From the NCBI RefSeq assembly GCF_900143215.1, contig NZ_FRDM01000010.1:1-64000 (forward strand): a stretch of 64,000 nt of DNA, in the 5' to 3' direction. Numbering within the stretch: the first letter of the stretch is position 1; each line of letters starts with the position of its first letter. The position numbers were made by a program, and so were the translations under genes. Below are positions 49,210 to 57,618 of the stretch, in pieces. The notes below the pieces were generated by a model. That model worked only from the letters and a program-made list of their open reading frames with translations, made no database searches and was not told where the DNA came from. Origin of the DNA: Geodermatophilus obscurus. GTDB taxonomy: Bacteria > Actinomycetota > Actinomycetes > Mycobacteriales > Geodermatophilaceae.

Positions 49210-52200
49210 GCGCCCCAGCCGCCGGCTCCGACCGCCGGCTGACAGACCCGGGAGCATCGCAGCGAGCGCCAGCGAGCGAGGAGCGGACCGGGTCGCGGAA
49301 GCCGGCCAGTGGGCATCGCCGGCTGACCCTGCGCCCCGAGGGCCCCGCCGGGAGCGACCGGGTGTGCGGCCTGGCCACCTGGCCGGCCGCCCGGCCGCTG
49401 CTCGCCGACGTGGTGCCGGTCTTCGACCGGCTCGGCGTGCGGGTGGCCGACGCCGTCGCCGTCCCCGGGGACGACGGTGCGCCGGCCACCCGGCTGGAGC
49501 TGCTGCTGCCGCAGGGGACGGCGGCGGCCACCGCGCTGCCCCGGCTGGAGCAGGCCCTGGCCGCGGCCTGGGCGGGGGAGACCGAGCTCGACGGCCTCTC
49601 CCGGCTGACCGTCGGGGCCGGCCTGCCGGTGCGCGACGTCGCCGTGCTGCGCGCCGCCTGCCGGTACCTCGCCCAGGTCGGGCTGGGGCTGTCCCGCGGC
49701 TACGTCGAGGAGACGGTGCTCGGCGCGCCGGAGTTCGCCCGCGCGCTGCTGGCGCACTTCGCCGCCCGGCACGACCCCGACGCCGCCGACCCCGCGGCCG
49801 CGGCGTCGGCCGCCGAGCACCTGGCCGAGCTGCTCACCCGGACGACGAGCCTGGACTCCGACCGCATCCTCCGCGGCCTGCGCGACGTGCTCGCCGCCGT
49901 GGTGCGCACCAACCGCTACCAGGCCGACGCCACGGGAGCACCCCGGCCGGCCCTGGCGTTGAAGATCGCCGCCGCGCAGCTGGACCTGCTGCCCAGGCCG
50001 CGGCCGGAGGTGGAGACCTTCGTCTGCTCGCCACGCATGGAGGGGCTGCACCTGCGCGGTGCCCGGGTGGCCCGCGGCGGGCTGCGCTGGTCCGAGCGCC
50101 CGGAGGACTTCCGCACCGAGGTGCTCGGGCTGGTCAAGGCGCAGATGGTCAAGAACGCGGTGATCGTGCCCGCGGGGGCCAAGGGCGCGTTCGTCGTCCG
50201 CGACGACCTGCGCGGCCTGGACCGCGCGGCGGTGCAGGAGCGGGTGGCCGGCGCCTACCGCACCTTCGTGGACGCGCTGCTGGACGTGGCCGACGACCGC
50301 GACGGCGACCGCGTCGTCCACCCGGCCCGCACCGTGGTGCACGACGGGCCCGACCCCTACCTGGTGGTGGCCGCCGACAAGGGCACGGCCACCTTCTCCG
50401 ACCTGGCCAACGAGGTGGCCGAGCGCCGCGGCTTCTGGCTCGGTGACGCGTTCGCCTCCGGCGGCTCCAGCGGCTACGACCACAAGGCCATGGGCATCAC
50501 CGCCCGCGGCGCCTGGGTCTCGGTGCGCCGGCACCTGCGCGAGCTGGGCGTGGACCCCGACGGTCCGCTGTCGGCGGTCGGCGTCGGCGACATGTCCGGC
50601 GACGTCTTCGGCAACGGGGTGCTGCTGTCCGACGAGCTGCGGCTGGTGGCGGCCTTCGACCACCGGCACGTCTTCCTCGACCCGGACCCCGACCCCGCGC
50701 GGTCGGCGACCGAGCGCCGCCGGCTGTTCGCGCTGCCGGGCTCGTCGTGGGACGACTACGACCGCTCGGCGCTGTCCCCGGGCGGTGGTGTGCACCGCCG
50801 CGACGCCAAGAGCGTGCCGCTCTCGCCGCAGGTGCGGGCCCGGCTCGGGGTGGACGCCGAGGAGCTGCCTCCCGCCGAGCTGGTGCGGGCGGTGCTGCGG
50901 GCGCCGGTCGACCTGCTGTGGAACGGCGGCATCGGCACCTACGTCCGCGCCGCCGACGAGACCGACGCGCAGGTCGGCGATCGCGCCAACGACGCCGTCC
51001 GCGTGACCGCCCGGGAGCTGCGCTGCCGGGTGGTGGGGGAGGGCGGCAACCTGGGGCTGACCCAGCGCGCGCGGATCGAGGCGGCCCATGCCGGCGTCGC
51101 GCTCAACGCCGATTTCATCGACAACTCCGCCGGCGTGGACACCTCCGACCGCGAGGTCAACCTCAAGATCCTGCTGGTCGGTGTGCCGCGCGCCGAGCGG
51201 GACGCGGTGCTGCGCTCGGTCGAGGACGAGGTGGCCGCGGCGGTGCTCGCCGACAACGCCCTGCAGGCCCGGGCGCTGTCGGTGTGCGCGGCCCAGGCGC
51301 CGTTCCTGCTCGACCGGCACGCGCAGCTGATCGGCGACCTCGAGCGGCACGGCCTGGACCGCGACCTCGAGGGGCTGCCGTCGGAGGCGGAGGTCGAGCG
51401 GCTGCGCCAGGCCGGGGCCGGGCTCACCCGGCCCGAGGCCGCGGTGCTGCTCGCGCACTCCAAGAACCTGGTGCGCGAGGAGCTGATGCGCAGCGACCTG
51501 CCCGACGACCCGTCGGTGGCCGGGGTGCTGGCCGCCTACTTCCCGCGGGCGGTGCGCGAGCGCTGGCCCGACCGGGTGGCCGCCCATCCGCTGGCCCGGG
51601 AGATCACCGCCACCCAGCTGGCCAACGACCTGGTCAACCGGGTCGGCCCGGGCTTCCTGCTGCGGCTGGAGGAGCGCTCCGGCGTTCCCACCCCGGTGGC
51701 GGCCCGCGCCTACACGGTCGCCACGCAGGTGCTCGACCTCGCCCCCCTGTGGGCGCGGGTGGACGGCCGCGTCGGTGAGGGGGTGCCGCTGGCCGTGGAG
51801 CGGCTGGCGCTGCCCGAGCTGCAGGCGGCCACCGAGCGGACGGCCGACCGGCTGCTGCGGGTCCACCCCGACCCCGCGGCACTGACCGCGGTGGCACCGG
51901 CGCTGGCCGCCGTCGTCGCCGAGCTCGAGCCGGCCGCGTGGCTGGACCGGCCGGGCGCCGCCGGGAACCGGGCCCGCACGCTGCGGGCCGAGCTGACCGC
52001 CGCGGGCGCGACCCCGGAGCTGGCCGCGCGGGTCGCCGTCCTCGGGTGCCGGGCCGACCTGGTCGACCTGGCCGGCGTGGCCCGCACCGCCGGGGTCGGC
52101 ATCGGCCGGGTGGTCGAGGCTGACGCCGCCGTCGAGCAGCTGCTGGCGCTCCCGCGGGTGCACGCCTGGACCGCGGAGGAGGCCGGCATGTCGCACTGGG

Positions 52201-52436
52201 CCGTCGCCGCCCGCGCGGCCCTGCGGGAGGAGGTGGACCAGCTGCGGTGGGCCCTCGTGGCGGCGCTGCTGCGGGACGCCGACGGCGACGCGGACGCCTT
52301 CGCCGACCGGCACGCGACCGCGCTGGCCCGCTTCACCGCCGTCCGCGAGCAGGCCACGTCCGCCCCCGACGACCTCCTGGGCCGGGTGTGCGTGGTGGTG
52401 GCGGAGCTGCGCCGGCTGGTGCGGACCGTGGGCTGA
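49206..52436 (+). CDS. NAD-specific glutamate dehydrogenase, N-terminally short form
   Basis: This protein has at most 1076 residues and matches the catalytic and C-terminal parts of the large bacterial NAD-glutamate dehydrogenases, which are about 1600 residues. The roughly 500-residue N-terminal ACT-containing region is missing. Homology begins near LLADVVPVFDRLGVRV. The catalytic core has GGLRWSERPEDFRTEVLGL, KAQMVKNAVIVPAGAKGAF, GVGDMSGDVFGNGVLLS and NGGIGTYVR. The GTG at 49206 overlaps the gabT stop; GTG 49362 is an alternative if the repeat-like stretch (49245-49310, GCGAGCG units) is untranslated. It turns glutamate from GabT into 2-oxoglutarate and ammonia. Confidence 0.88.
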   Translation: MSAPAAGSDRRLTDPGASQRAPASEERTGSRKPASGHRRLTLRPEGPAGSDRVCGLATWPAARPLLADVVPVFDRLGVRVADAVAVPGDDGAPATRLELLLPQGTAAATALPRLEQALAAAWAGETELDGLSRLTVGAGLPVRDVAVLRAACRYLAQVGLGLSRGYVEETVLGAPEFARALLAHFAARHDPDAADPAAAASAAEHLAELLTRTTSLDSDRILRGLRDVLAAVVRTNRYQADATGAPRPALALKIAAAQLDLLPRPRPEVETFVCSPRMEGLHLRGARVARGGLRWSERPEDFRTEVLGLVKAQMVKNAVIVPAGAKGAFVVRDDLRGLDRAAVQERVAGAYRTFVDALLDVADDRDGDRVVHPARTVVHDGPDPYLVVAADKGTATFSDLANEVAERRGFWLGDAFASGGSSGYDHKAMGITARGAWVSVRRHLRELGVDPDGPLSAVGVGDMSGDVFGNGVLLSDELRLVAAFDHRHVFLDPDPDPARSATERRRLFALPGSSWDDYDRSALSPGGGVHRRDAKSVPLSPQVRARLGVDAEELPPAELVRAVLRAPVDLLWNGGIGTYVRAADETDAQVGDRANDAVRVTARELRCRVVGEGGNLGLTQRARIEAAHAGVALNADFIDNSAGVDTSDREVNLKILLVGVPRAERDAVLRSVEDEVAAAVLADNALQARALSVCAAQAPFLLDRHAQLIGDLERHGLDRDLEGLPSEAEVERLRQAGAGLTRPEAAVLLAHSKNLVREELMRSDLPDDPSVAGVLAAYFPRAVRERWPDRVAAHPLAREITATQLANDLVNRVGPGFLLRLEERSGVPTPVAARAYTVATQVLDLAPLWARVDGRVGEGVPLAVERLALPELQAATERTADRLLRVHPDPAALTAVAPALAAVVAELEPAAWLDRPGAAGNRARTLRAELTAAGATPELAARVAVLGCRADLVDLAGVARTAGVGIGRVVEADAAVEQLLALPRVHAWTAEEAGMSHWAVAARAALREEVDQLRWALVAALLRDADGDADAFADRHATALARFTAVREQATSAPDDLLGRVCVVVAELRRLVRTVG

Positions 52437-52497
52437 CCGGGGTCGGCCGGCCGGGACGAGGCGTCCCGGTCAGCCGCCGCCGGGATGCCGACCCCGG
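52437..52497 (+). terminator. Nested hairpin terminator after the gabT-gdh unit
   Basis: Directly after the stop, CCGGGGTCGGC (52437-52447) pairs with GCCGACCCCGG (52487-52497), enclosing a second perfect hairpin CCGGGACG/CGTCCCGG (52451-52469, loop AGG). Confidence 0.7.
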
Positions 52498-52785
52498 TGA
52501 CCGCGGGAGCACCGCCTCCGTGGGCGGCCACCTCGTCCGGTCGGCGTCGGAACGGGCGGGACGCCGCCCTCGGCCCGCACGTCCGGTAGCGCCCTGGGGA
52601 CCTCCTCGTGGTGGCCGCGCCGCAGGGCCGGCGCGCCGAGCCGGAACGGTGGCGACCGGCCGTGGTCAACCACTCACCGGCGCGAGCAGAGTACGAACCC
52701 GCGGATGCGGAGGTGCCCGGTTCCGGAGGGGCGCCGACGGGGACCCGCCGACAAGCCGGTCCCGACGAGATGGAGGAGGTGCGTC
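52498..52785. other. Intergenic region before the small acidic protein gene
   Basis: Apart from the terminator at its left (the whole gap is 349 bases) I see only a short palindrome GTGGTCAACCAC (52662-52673), which could be an operator, and the ribosome site TGGAGGAGG near its right end. No other gene is supported. Confidence 0.5.
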
Positions 52786-52962
52786 GTGTCGGACCGAGAC
52801 CCCGGGCTGCCGAACGAGCTGGACGCCGACCCGGAAGTGGCGCTCGGACCCGAGGGGGAGAGCGCCGAACCCCCTCTCCGTCCCATCGACGACCCGGCGG
52901 ACCCGGAGTTCGTCGAGCCGGCGCCACACGCGGTGCCCGCACCGGAGGACGTCGGCCGGTGA
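52786..52962 (+). CDS. Small acidic protein coupled to a peptidase gene
   Basis: This 58-residue protein starts at GTG 52786 after GGAGGAGG. It is rich in Asp, Glu and Pro (DRDPGLPNELDADPEVALG, EPPLRPIDDPADPEFVEP) and has no hydrophobic core, so it is probably disordered. Its stop overlaps the start of the peptidoglycan-binding peptidase gene by four bases. Function unknown; an inhibitor, chaperone or linker partner of that enzyme is conceivable. A clear ribosome site and codon pattern favour a real gene. Confidence 0.6.
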   Translation: MSDRDPGLPNELDADPEVALGPEGESAEPPLRPIDDPADPEFVEPAPHAVPAPEDVGR

Positions 52963-53633
52963 CCATCCAGATCGGGGGATACCAGGGCGCACGGAGTTGC
53001 ACCGGAGGTCCCACCCAGGGCGCACGGAACCTGATGTCCTGGTGGCTCGGCGCCTACGGGAACCGGGGCGCGACGAACCTCGGCATCTACAACTGTCGTC
53101 CGGTCAGTGGCGGAGCCGTGCTCAGCCTCCACGCGGAGGGACGTGCCGCCGACCTGGGCACACCCGTCGGGAACGACTGGTCCTGGGGGGTGATGGACAC
53201 CTTCCGCCTCAACTCCCAGGAGCTCGGTGTCCAGTGCGTCATCCACCAGCGGCGGATCTGGTCCTCGATCGCCCCGGACTGGCGCCCGTACTCCGGGTCC
53301 TCGCCGCACACCGATCACGGGCACGTCGAGCTGATGTGGTGGGCCGCGAACGGCGGTCTGACCGTGGACCGGCTCAACCAGGTGGTGCAGGGCACCACAC
53401 CGCCACCCCCACCGCCGCCTCCCATGCCGGTGCTGCGGCTGGGCAGCACGGGGGATGCGGTCAGGAGGCTCCAGGAGACGCTGAACCGCTGGTACCCGAG
53501 CCTGCCGCCACTCGCCGTCGACGGGGACTTCGGTCCGAGGACCGACGCCCGGGTGCGGTACTTCCAGGCGCGCGCCGGGCTCGTGGCCGACGGGATCGTC
53601 GGGCCTGCCACCTGGCGGGCCCTGGGCTTCTAG
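52959..53633 (+). CDS. Peptidase M15-like protein with C-terminal peptidoglycan-binding domain
   Basis: This is a 224-residue protein. The N-terminal part (about 40-135) has the zinc-peptidase pattern SLHAEGRAADLG (His about 58, Asp about 65) and HTDHGHVELMWW, as in M15/VanY-type D-Ala-D-Ala carboxypeptidases and endolysins. A run of eight prolines (about 148-155) links it to a PG_binding_1 domain (LGSTGDAVRRLQETLN, VDGDFGPRTDARVRYFQ, LVADGIVGPATWRALGF). There is no signal peptide or membrane segment, odd for a cell-wall enzyme. It may leave by a non-Sec route, by lysis, or act in a phage-derived device. No phage genes are nearby. Confidence 0.82.
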   Translation: MTIQIGGYQGARSCTGGPTQGARNLMSWWLGAYGNRGATNLGIYNCRPVSGGAVLSLHAEGRAADLGTPVGNDWSWGVMDTFRLNSQELGVQCVIHQRRIWSSIAPDWRPYSGSSPHTDHGHVELMWWAANGGLTVDRLNQVVQGTTPPPPPPPPMPVLRLGSTGDAVRRLQETLNRWYPSLPPLAVDGDFGPRTDARVRYFQARAGLVADGIVGPATWRALGF

Positions 53634-53868
53634 TCCGGCGGCGGCACGACGGCCGGTCGCCGTCCTCGGCACCCGCGCCGACGGGCCGACCGGGCGCTGC
53701 GACGCGTTGCTCGGGGATCGATCCAGCTGCGGATCCCGTCGTCCGGATCGGCTGGAAGTGCCCGGATCGAAGCGTCGAGCCACCCCGACGGGCCATGCTG
53801 TGAGCGGCCGGGCCTGGCTACCATCCGGGGGCCCGGGTCCGCCGGGACGACGCGCGGGGAGGACCGGG

Positions 53869-54366
53869 ATGACCATCCGTCGGCAGTTCGTGCTGGACGA
53901 CGTCTCGCGGGCGATCATCGAGCAGCTGCAGGAGGACGGCCGCCGTCCCTACGCGCGCATCGCCGCGGCCGTCGGGCTGTCGGAGGCCGCCGTCCGGCAG
54001 CGCGTGCAGCGGCTGCTCGACGCCGGCGTCATGCAGATCGTCGGGGTCACCGATCCGCTGCAGGTCGGCTTCTCGCGGCAGGCGATGGTCGGCGTGCGCA
54101 CCAGCGGCGACGCCCGGACCGCGGCCGACCGCATCGCCAAGTTCTCCGAGGTCGACTACGTCGTCATCACGGCCGGGTCGGTCGACCTGCTGGTCGAGGT
54201 GGTCTGCGAGGACGACGACCAGCTGCTCGACGTCGTCGCCCGCATCCGCGCGGTGGAGGGCGTGGAGTCCACCGAGGCCCACCTCTACCTGGGCCTGGCC
54301 AAGCAGACCTACGCCTGGGGCACCCGGGGCCCGCAGGGCCCGGCGTCCGCCGACGCCGGGCTCTGA
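53869..54366 (+). CDS. Lrp/AsnC-family transcriptional regulator
   Basis: This is a 165-residue regulator with an N-terminal helix-turn-helix (DDVSRAIIEQLQEDGRRPYA, LSEAAVRQRVQRLLDAGVMQ) and a C-terminal RAM/ligand domain (VDYVVITAGSVDLLVEVVCE). ATG 53869 follows GGGGAGGA. It lies seven bases from the end of the convergent ureohydrolase gene and next to GABA and arginine/lysine genes, so an amino acid of these pathways may be its ligand. A TACCAT box at 53819-53824 may be its -10. Confidence 0.92.
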   Translation: MTIRRQFVLDDVSRAIIEQLQEDGRRPYARIAAAVGLSEAAVRQRVQRLLDAGVMQIVGVTDPLQVGFSRQAMVGVRTSGDARTAADRIAKFSEVDYVVITAGSVDLLVEVVCEDDDQLLDVVARIRAVEGVESTEAHLYLGLAKQTYAWGTRGPQGPASADAGL

Positions 54367-54373
54367 CGACGGC

Positions 54374-55342
54374 TCAGGCGCCGGCGCGGTTGAGCGCGAG
54401 GACCGACAGCAGCTCGTAGCCCACGTGGGCCGCGGCGATGCCGGTCAGCTCCGCGTGGTCGTAGGGCGGGGACACCTCGACGATGTCGGCGCCGACGACG
54501 TCGAGCCCGACCAGCCCGCGCAGCGTGTTGAGCAGCTCGCGGCTGGTCAGGCCACCGGCCTCCGGCGTCCCGGTGCCCGGCGCGTGGGCCGGGTCGAGGA
54601 CGTCGATGTCGACCGACACGTAGACCGGGCCGCCGGTCAGCCGGCTGCGCATCCGCTCCACGATGCTGCGCACGCCGTCGACCTCGTAGTCGTCGGAGCG
54701 GATCACCTGGAAGCCGAGCACGGCGTCGTCCTCGAGGTCCTGCTTGCTGTACAGCGGGCCGCGGATGCCCATGTGCAGCGAGCGCTGCAGGTCGATGAGC
54801 CCCTCCTCGCTGGCGCGGCGGAACGGCGTGCCGTGCGTGTACGGGGCGCCGAAGTAGGTGTCCCAGGTGTCGAGGTGGGCGTCGAAGTGCAGGACGGCGA
54901 CCGGGCCGTGGTCGCGGGTCAGCGAGCGCAGGATCGGCAGCGCGATCGTGTGGTCGCCGCCGATGGTGAGCAGCTGGGCGCCGTCGGCGCGCACCGCGGT
55001 CACCTCGCGGTCGATGGTCTCGATCGCCTCGCCGAGGTCGAACGGGTTGACGCCGATGTCGCCGGCGTCGGCCACCTGCTGGGTGCCGAAGGGGGTGGCG
55101 TCGAGCGCCGGGTTGTAGGGCCGCAGCAGCTTGGAGGCGGCCCGCACGTGCCCCGGGCCGAAGCGGGCGCCGGGCCGGTAGCTGACCCCGGAGTCGAACG
55201 GCACCCCGAGGACGGCGACGTCGGCGCGAGGGACGTCGTCGAACCGCGGCAGCCGGGCGAAGGTGGGCGGTCCGGCGTAGCGGGGGATCCGCGTGGCGTC
55301 GGTGGGGCCGATCGGGGGCTGCTCCTGCACGGGGTCTCCCAC
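54374..55342 (-). CDS. gbuA: Ureohydrolase, guanidinobutyrase/agmatinase type
   Basis: This Mn-dependent ureohydrolase has 322 residues. Metal-binding motifs are [19 protein letters not shown] and [19 protein letters not shown]. The N-terminal region ([35 protein letters not shown]) and [14 protein letters not shown] match Pseudomonas guanidinobutyrase GbuA better than biosynthetic agmatinase. It would split 4-guanidinobutanoate into urea and GABA. It is divergent from the XRE-cupin regulator and shares its control region with the amidase-monooxygenase unit, which fits the arginine 2-monooxygenase pathway. Agmatinase activity is the alternative. Confidence 0.88.
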   Translation of the reverse strand: MGDPVQEQPPIGPTDATRIPRYAGPPTFARLPRFDDVPRADVAVLGVPFDSGVSYRPGARFGPGHVRAASKLLRPYNPALDATPFGTQQVADAGDIGVNPFDLGEAIETIDREVTAVRADGAQLLTIGGDHTIALPILRSLTRDHGPVAVLHFDAHLDTWDTYFGAPYTHGTPFRRASEEGLIDLQRSLHMGIRGPLYSKQDLEDDAVLGFQVIRSDDYEVDGVRSIVERMRSRLTGGPVYVSVDIDVLDPAHAPGTGTPEAGGLTSRELLNTLRGLVGLDVVGADIVEVSPPYDHAELTGIAAAHVGYELLSVLALNRAGA

Positions 55343-55385
55343 GGGGTGCGCGAGGACGGGCTCCCCCGTCCGGGTCGCACGCCAC

Positions 55386-55433
55386 TGTCAACTCGTGTTT
55401 CCCATTTGTCAACGCCGGGCGGGGAACTACTGT
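55386..55433. promoter_or_regulatory. Divergent promoter and operator between gbuA and the XRE-cupin gene
   Basis: TGTCAAC occurs twice (55386-55392 and 55407-55413), 21 bases apart, two helical turns. To the right, TTGTCA (55406-55411) and TACTGT (55428-55433) with a 16-base spacer make a promoter for the regulator. To the left, the complement TTGACA serves gbuA. The minus strand of 55386-55402, GGAAACACGAGTTGACA, matches the site at 56055-56071. Confidence 0.6.
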
Positions 55434-55455
55434 CCGCGAGGACCGGGGAGGTGTG

Positions 55456-56055
55456 ATGGAGGCAGTGTCCGAGGCCGGGGTGCCGCGGATCGGCGGGCGG
55501 CTCAAGGCCGTCCGGCAGGCGCGCCGGCTCACGCTCACCGACGTCGCCGAGGCCAGCGGGCTGACCAAGGGGTTCCTCAGCAAGCTGGAGCGCGACCAGG
55601 CGAGCGCCTCGGTGGCCGCCCTCGTCCGGGTGTGCGCCGCGCTGGGCATCTCGCCGGGCAGCCTGTTCGAGGCCGCACCGGGTGGCGAGGCGGTGCGCGC
55701 GGGCAGCTACCCGCCGATCGCGTTCGGCGGCCGGGGGCTGACCGAGTACCTGCTCACGCCCGCCGGTGAGCGGCGGGTGCAGGCCATCCTCTCCGAGATC
55801 GCGCCGGGCGGCGGCAGTGGCGAGGAGGCCTACGCGCTGCCCGCCGAGGTGGAGTTCGTCTTCGTCCTCGAGGGCGACCTCGAGGTGACCGTGGCCGGTG
55901 AGGTGACCGCGCTGGGGCCCGGCGACGCGTTCACCTTCTCGCCGGGCGCCGAGCACGGCTTCCGCTCGCTGCGCACCGACGGGGTCACCCGCGTGCTGTG
56001 GGTGTTCGCCCCGGCGCTGTCCGAAGGGAGGGCGGCCGCTCCGCCGTCCGCTTAG
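55456..56055 (+). CDS. XRE-family regulator with cupin domain (PuuR-like)
   Basis: This is a 199-residue regulator. An N-terminal XRE helix-turn-helix (about 13-70: GGRLKAVRQARRLTLTDVAE, SGLTKGFLSKLERDQASAS) is joined to a C-terminal cupin sensor (about 118-180: VEFVFVLEGDLEVTVAGEV, LGPGDAFTFSPGAEHGF). This build is shared with PuuR and other polyamine or amino acid regulators. ATG 55456 suits the GGGGAGG site better than GTG 55453. The shared operator before gbuA, itself and the permease suggests it controls the whole basic amino acid module. Confidence 0.92.
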   Translation: MEAVSEAGVPRIGGRLKAVRQARRLTLTDVAEASGLTKGFLSKLERDQASASVAALVRVCAALGISPGSLFEAAPGGEAVRAGSYPPIAFGGRGLTEYLLTPAGERRVQAILSEIAPGGGSGEEAYALPAEVEFVFVLEGDLEVTVAGEVTALGPGDAFTFSPGAEHGFRSLRTDGVTRVLWVFAPALSEGRAAAPPSA

Positions 56056-56094
56056 GAAACCGTGGTTGACAAGTGAGCAACCGGTGGTGATGCT
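56055..56094 (+). promoter_or_regulatory. Operator and promoter of the permease-amidase-monooxygenase unit
   Basis: GGAAACCGTGGTTGACA (56055-56071) matches 13 of 17 bases of the minus-strand site at 55386-55402. Its TTGACA (56066-56071) also serves as a -35 box, with GATGCT (56089-56094) 17 bases on as a weak -10. Operator and -35 overlap, as expected for repression. Confidence 0.55.
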
Positions 56095-56170
56095 CCCTGC
56101 GACCCACGCCACAGGGACCGTCGGAGGACCCTGGGTGGACGACGCCGGCCCCGGCCGCAGAGGAGCGCAC

Positions 56171-57616
56171 GTGCACACCACCAGGAGCGGGACGGGCACC
56201 CCGGCACCGGCCCGCGGCAGCCAGCTGTTCCGGATCAAGCCGGTCGACGTCATCGTCGCCCAGCACGAGGAGGCCGGTGGGCACGGGCTGCGCCGGTCGA
56301 TGGGCCTGTGGCAGCTGACCGCGCTGAGCATCGGGGCCACGCTGGGCACCGGCATCTTCGTCATCCTCGGCGAGGCGGTGCCGCTGGCCGGCCCCGCCGT
56401 CGTCCTCGGCTTCGTGCTCGCCGCGGTCACCGCGCTGTTCTCGGCGCTGTCCTACGCGGAGCTGGCCGGCAGCATCCCGGTCTCGGGGTCCTCGTACTCC
56501 TACACCTACGCCACCATGGGCGAGCTCGTCGCCTGGGTCTGCGGCTGGTGCCTGATGCTCGAGTACGGCGTCTCGGTGGCCGCGGTCGCCGTCGGCTGGG
56601 GCGCCTACATCGACGACCTCGCCGCCAACACGATCGGCACGGTGCTGCCCGTCGCGCTGTCCGCGCCGCCCGGCGACGGCGGGGTGGTGAACGTCCCCGC
56701 GATCGCCGTCGTCCTGCTCGCCATGGTGCTGCTGCTGCGCGGCACCAGCGAGAGCGCGCGGGTCAACGCCGCGATGGTCGTGGTCAAGGTCGGCGTCCTG
56801 CTGTTCTTCTGCGTGGTCGCCTTCACCGCCTTCCGCGCCGGCAACCTGGCGCCGTTCCTGCCGATGGGCATCGCCGGCGTCACCGCCGCGGCCTCGCAGG
56901 CCTTCTTCTCCTACATCGGCTTCGACGCCGCCTCCACCGCCGGCGACGAGGCCCGCGACGCCCGGCGCGACCTGCCCCGCGCGATCATCCTGTCGCTGCT
57001 CGTGGTCACCGTCGTCTACTGCCTGGTGGCGCTGGCCGCCGTCGGCGCGGTGCCGTGGCCGCAGATCAGCGGCTCGGAGGCCGCCCTCGCCGACGTGCTC
57101 ACCCTCGCCACCGGCCAGACCTGGACGGCGGTGCTGCTCTCCATCGGCGCGGTCATCGCGATCGCCAGCGTGGTGCTCACCGTGCTCTACGGGCAGACCC
57201 GCATCCTCTACGCGATGTCGCGCGACGGCCTGGTGCCCCCGGTGTTCTCGCGGGTCAGTGCCCGCCGGCGGATCCCGGTGGCCAACACGGTCATCGTCAG
57301 CCTCCTCATCGCGCTGCTGGCCGGTCTGATCCCGCTCGGTGAGCTGGCCAACGCCACGAGCATCGGCACGCTGTTCGCCTTCGCGCTGGTCAACGTCGGC
57401 GTCCTGATCCTGCGCCGCACCCGCCCCGACCTGCCACGCAGCTTCCGCACACCGCTCTACCCGCTGACCCCGGTGCTCGGCGTGCTGTTCTGCGTCCTGC
57501 TGGTGTTCGGCCTGGGCTCGGCGACCTGGCTGGTGTTCCTCGCCTGGATGCTGCTGGGCCTGGCCGTGTACTTAGGCTACGGATACCGGCGCTCGGCCCT
57601 GCGCACGGGCGGCTGA
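56171..57616 (+). CDS. APC-superfamily amino acid permease, cationic amino acid type
   Basis: This permease has 481 residues and 12 or more membrane segments. LFRIKPVDVIVAQHEE, LTALSIGATLGTGIFVILGE, SALSYAELAGSIPVSGSSYS and YIGFDAASTAGDEARDARRD are typical of the CAT group that carries arginine and lysine. GTG 56171 was chosen because AGAGGAG precedes it; earlier in-frame starts would overlap the operator and promoter. It heads a tight operon with the amidase (2-base gap) and monooxygenase, so its cargo is probably their substrate. Confidence 0.93.
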   Translation: MHTTRSGTGTPAPARGSQLFRIKPVDVIVAQHEEAGGHGLRRSMGLWQLTALSIGATLGTGIFVILGEAVPLAGPAVVLGFVLAAVTALFSALSYAELAGSIPVSGSSYSYTYATMGELVAWVCGWCLMLEYGVSVAAVAVGWGAYIDDLAANTIGTVLPVALSAPPGDGGVVNVPAIAVVLLAMVLLLRGTSESARVNAAMVVVKVGVLLFFCVVAFTAFRAGNLAPFLPMGIAGVTAAASQAFFSYIGFDAASTAGDEARDARRDLPRAIILSLLVVTVVYCLVALAAVGAVPWPQISGSEAALADVLTLATGQTWTAVLLSIGAVIAIASVVLTVLYGQTRILYAMSRDGLVPPVFSRVSARRRIPVANTVIVSLLIALLAGLIPLGELANATSIGTLFAFALVNVGVLILRRTRPDLPRSFRTPLYPLTPVLGVLFCVLLVFGLGSATWLVFLAWMLLGLAVYLGYGYRRSALRTGG

Positions 57617-57618
57617 CC

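Noticed and set aside
52959-53633. Prophage remnant
   Set aside because: The peptidase is endolysin-like, but there are no holin, tail, capsid, integrase or att-like repeats around it.
56066-56170. Earlier TTG/GTG starts for the amino acid permease
   Set aside because: They lie within the apparent operator and promoter. GTG 56171 has a proper ribosome site and gives a normal permease N-terminus.
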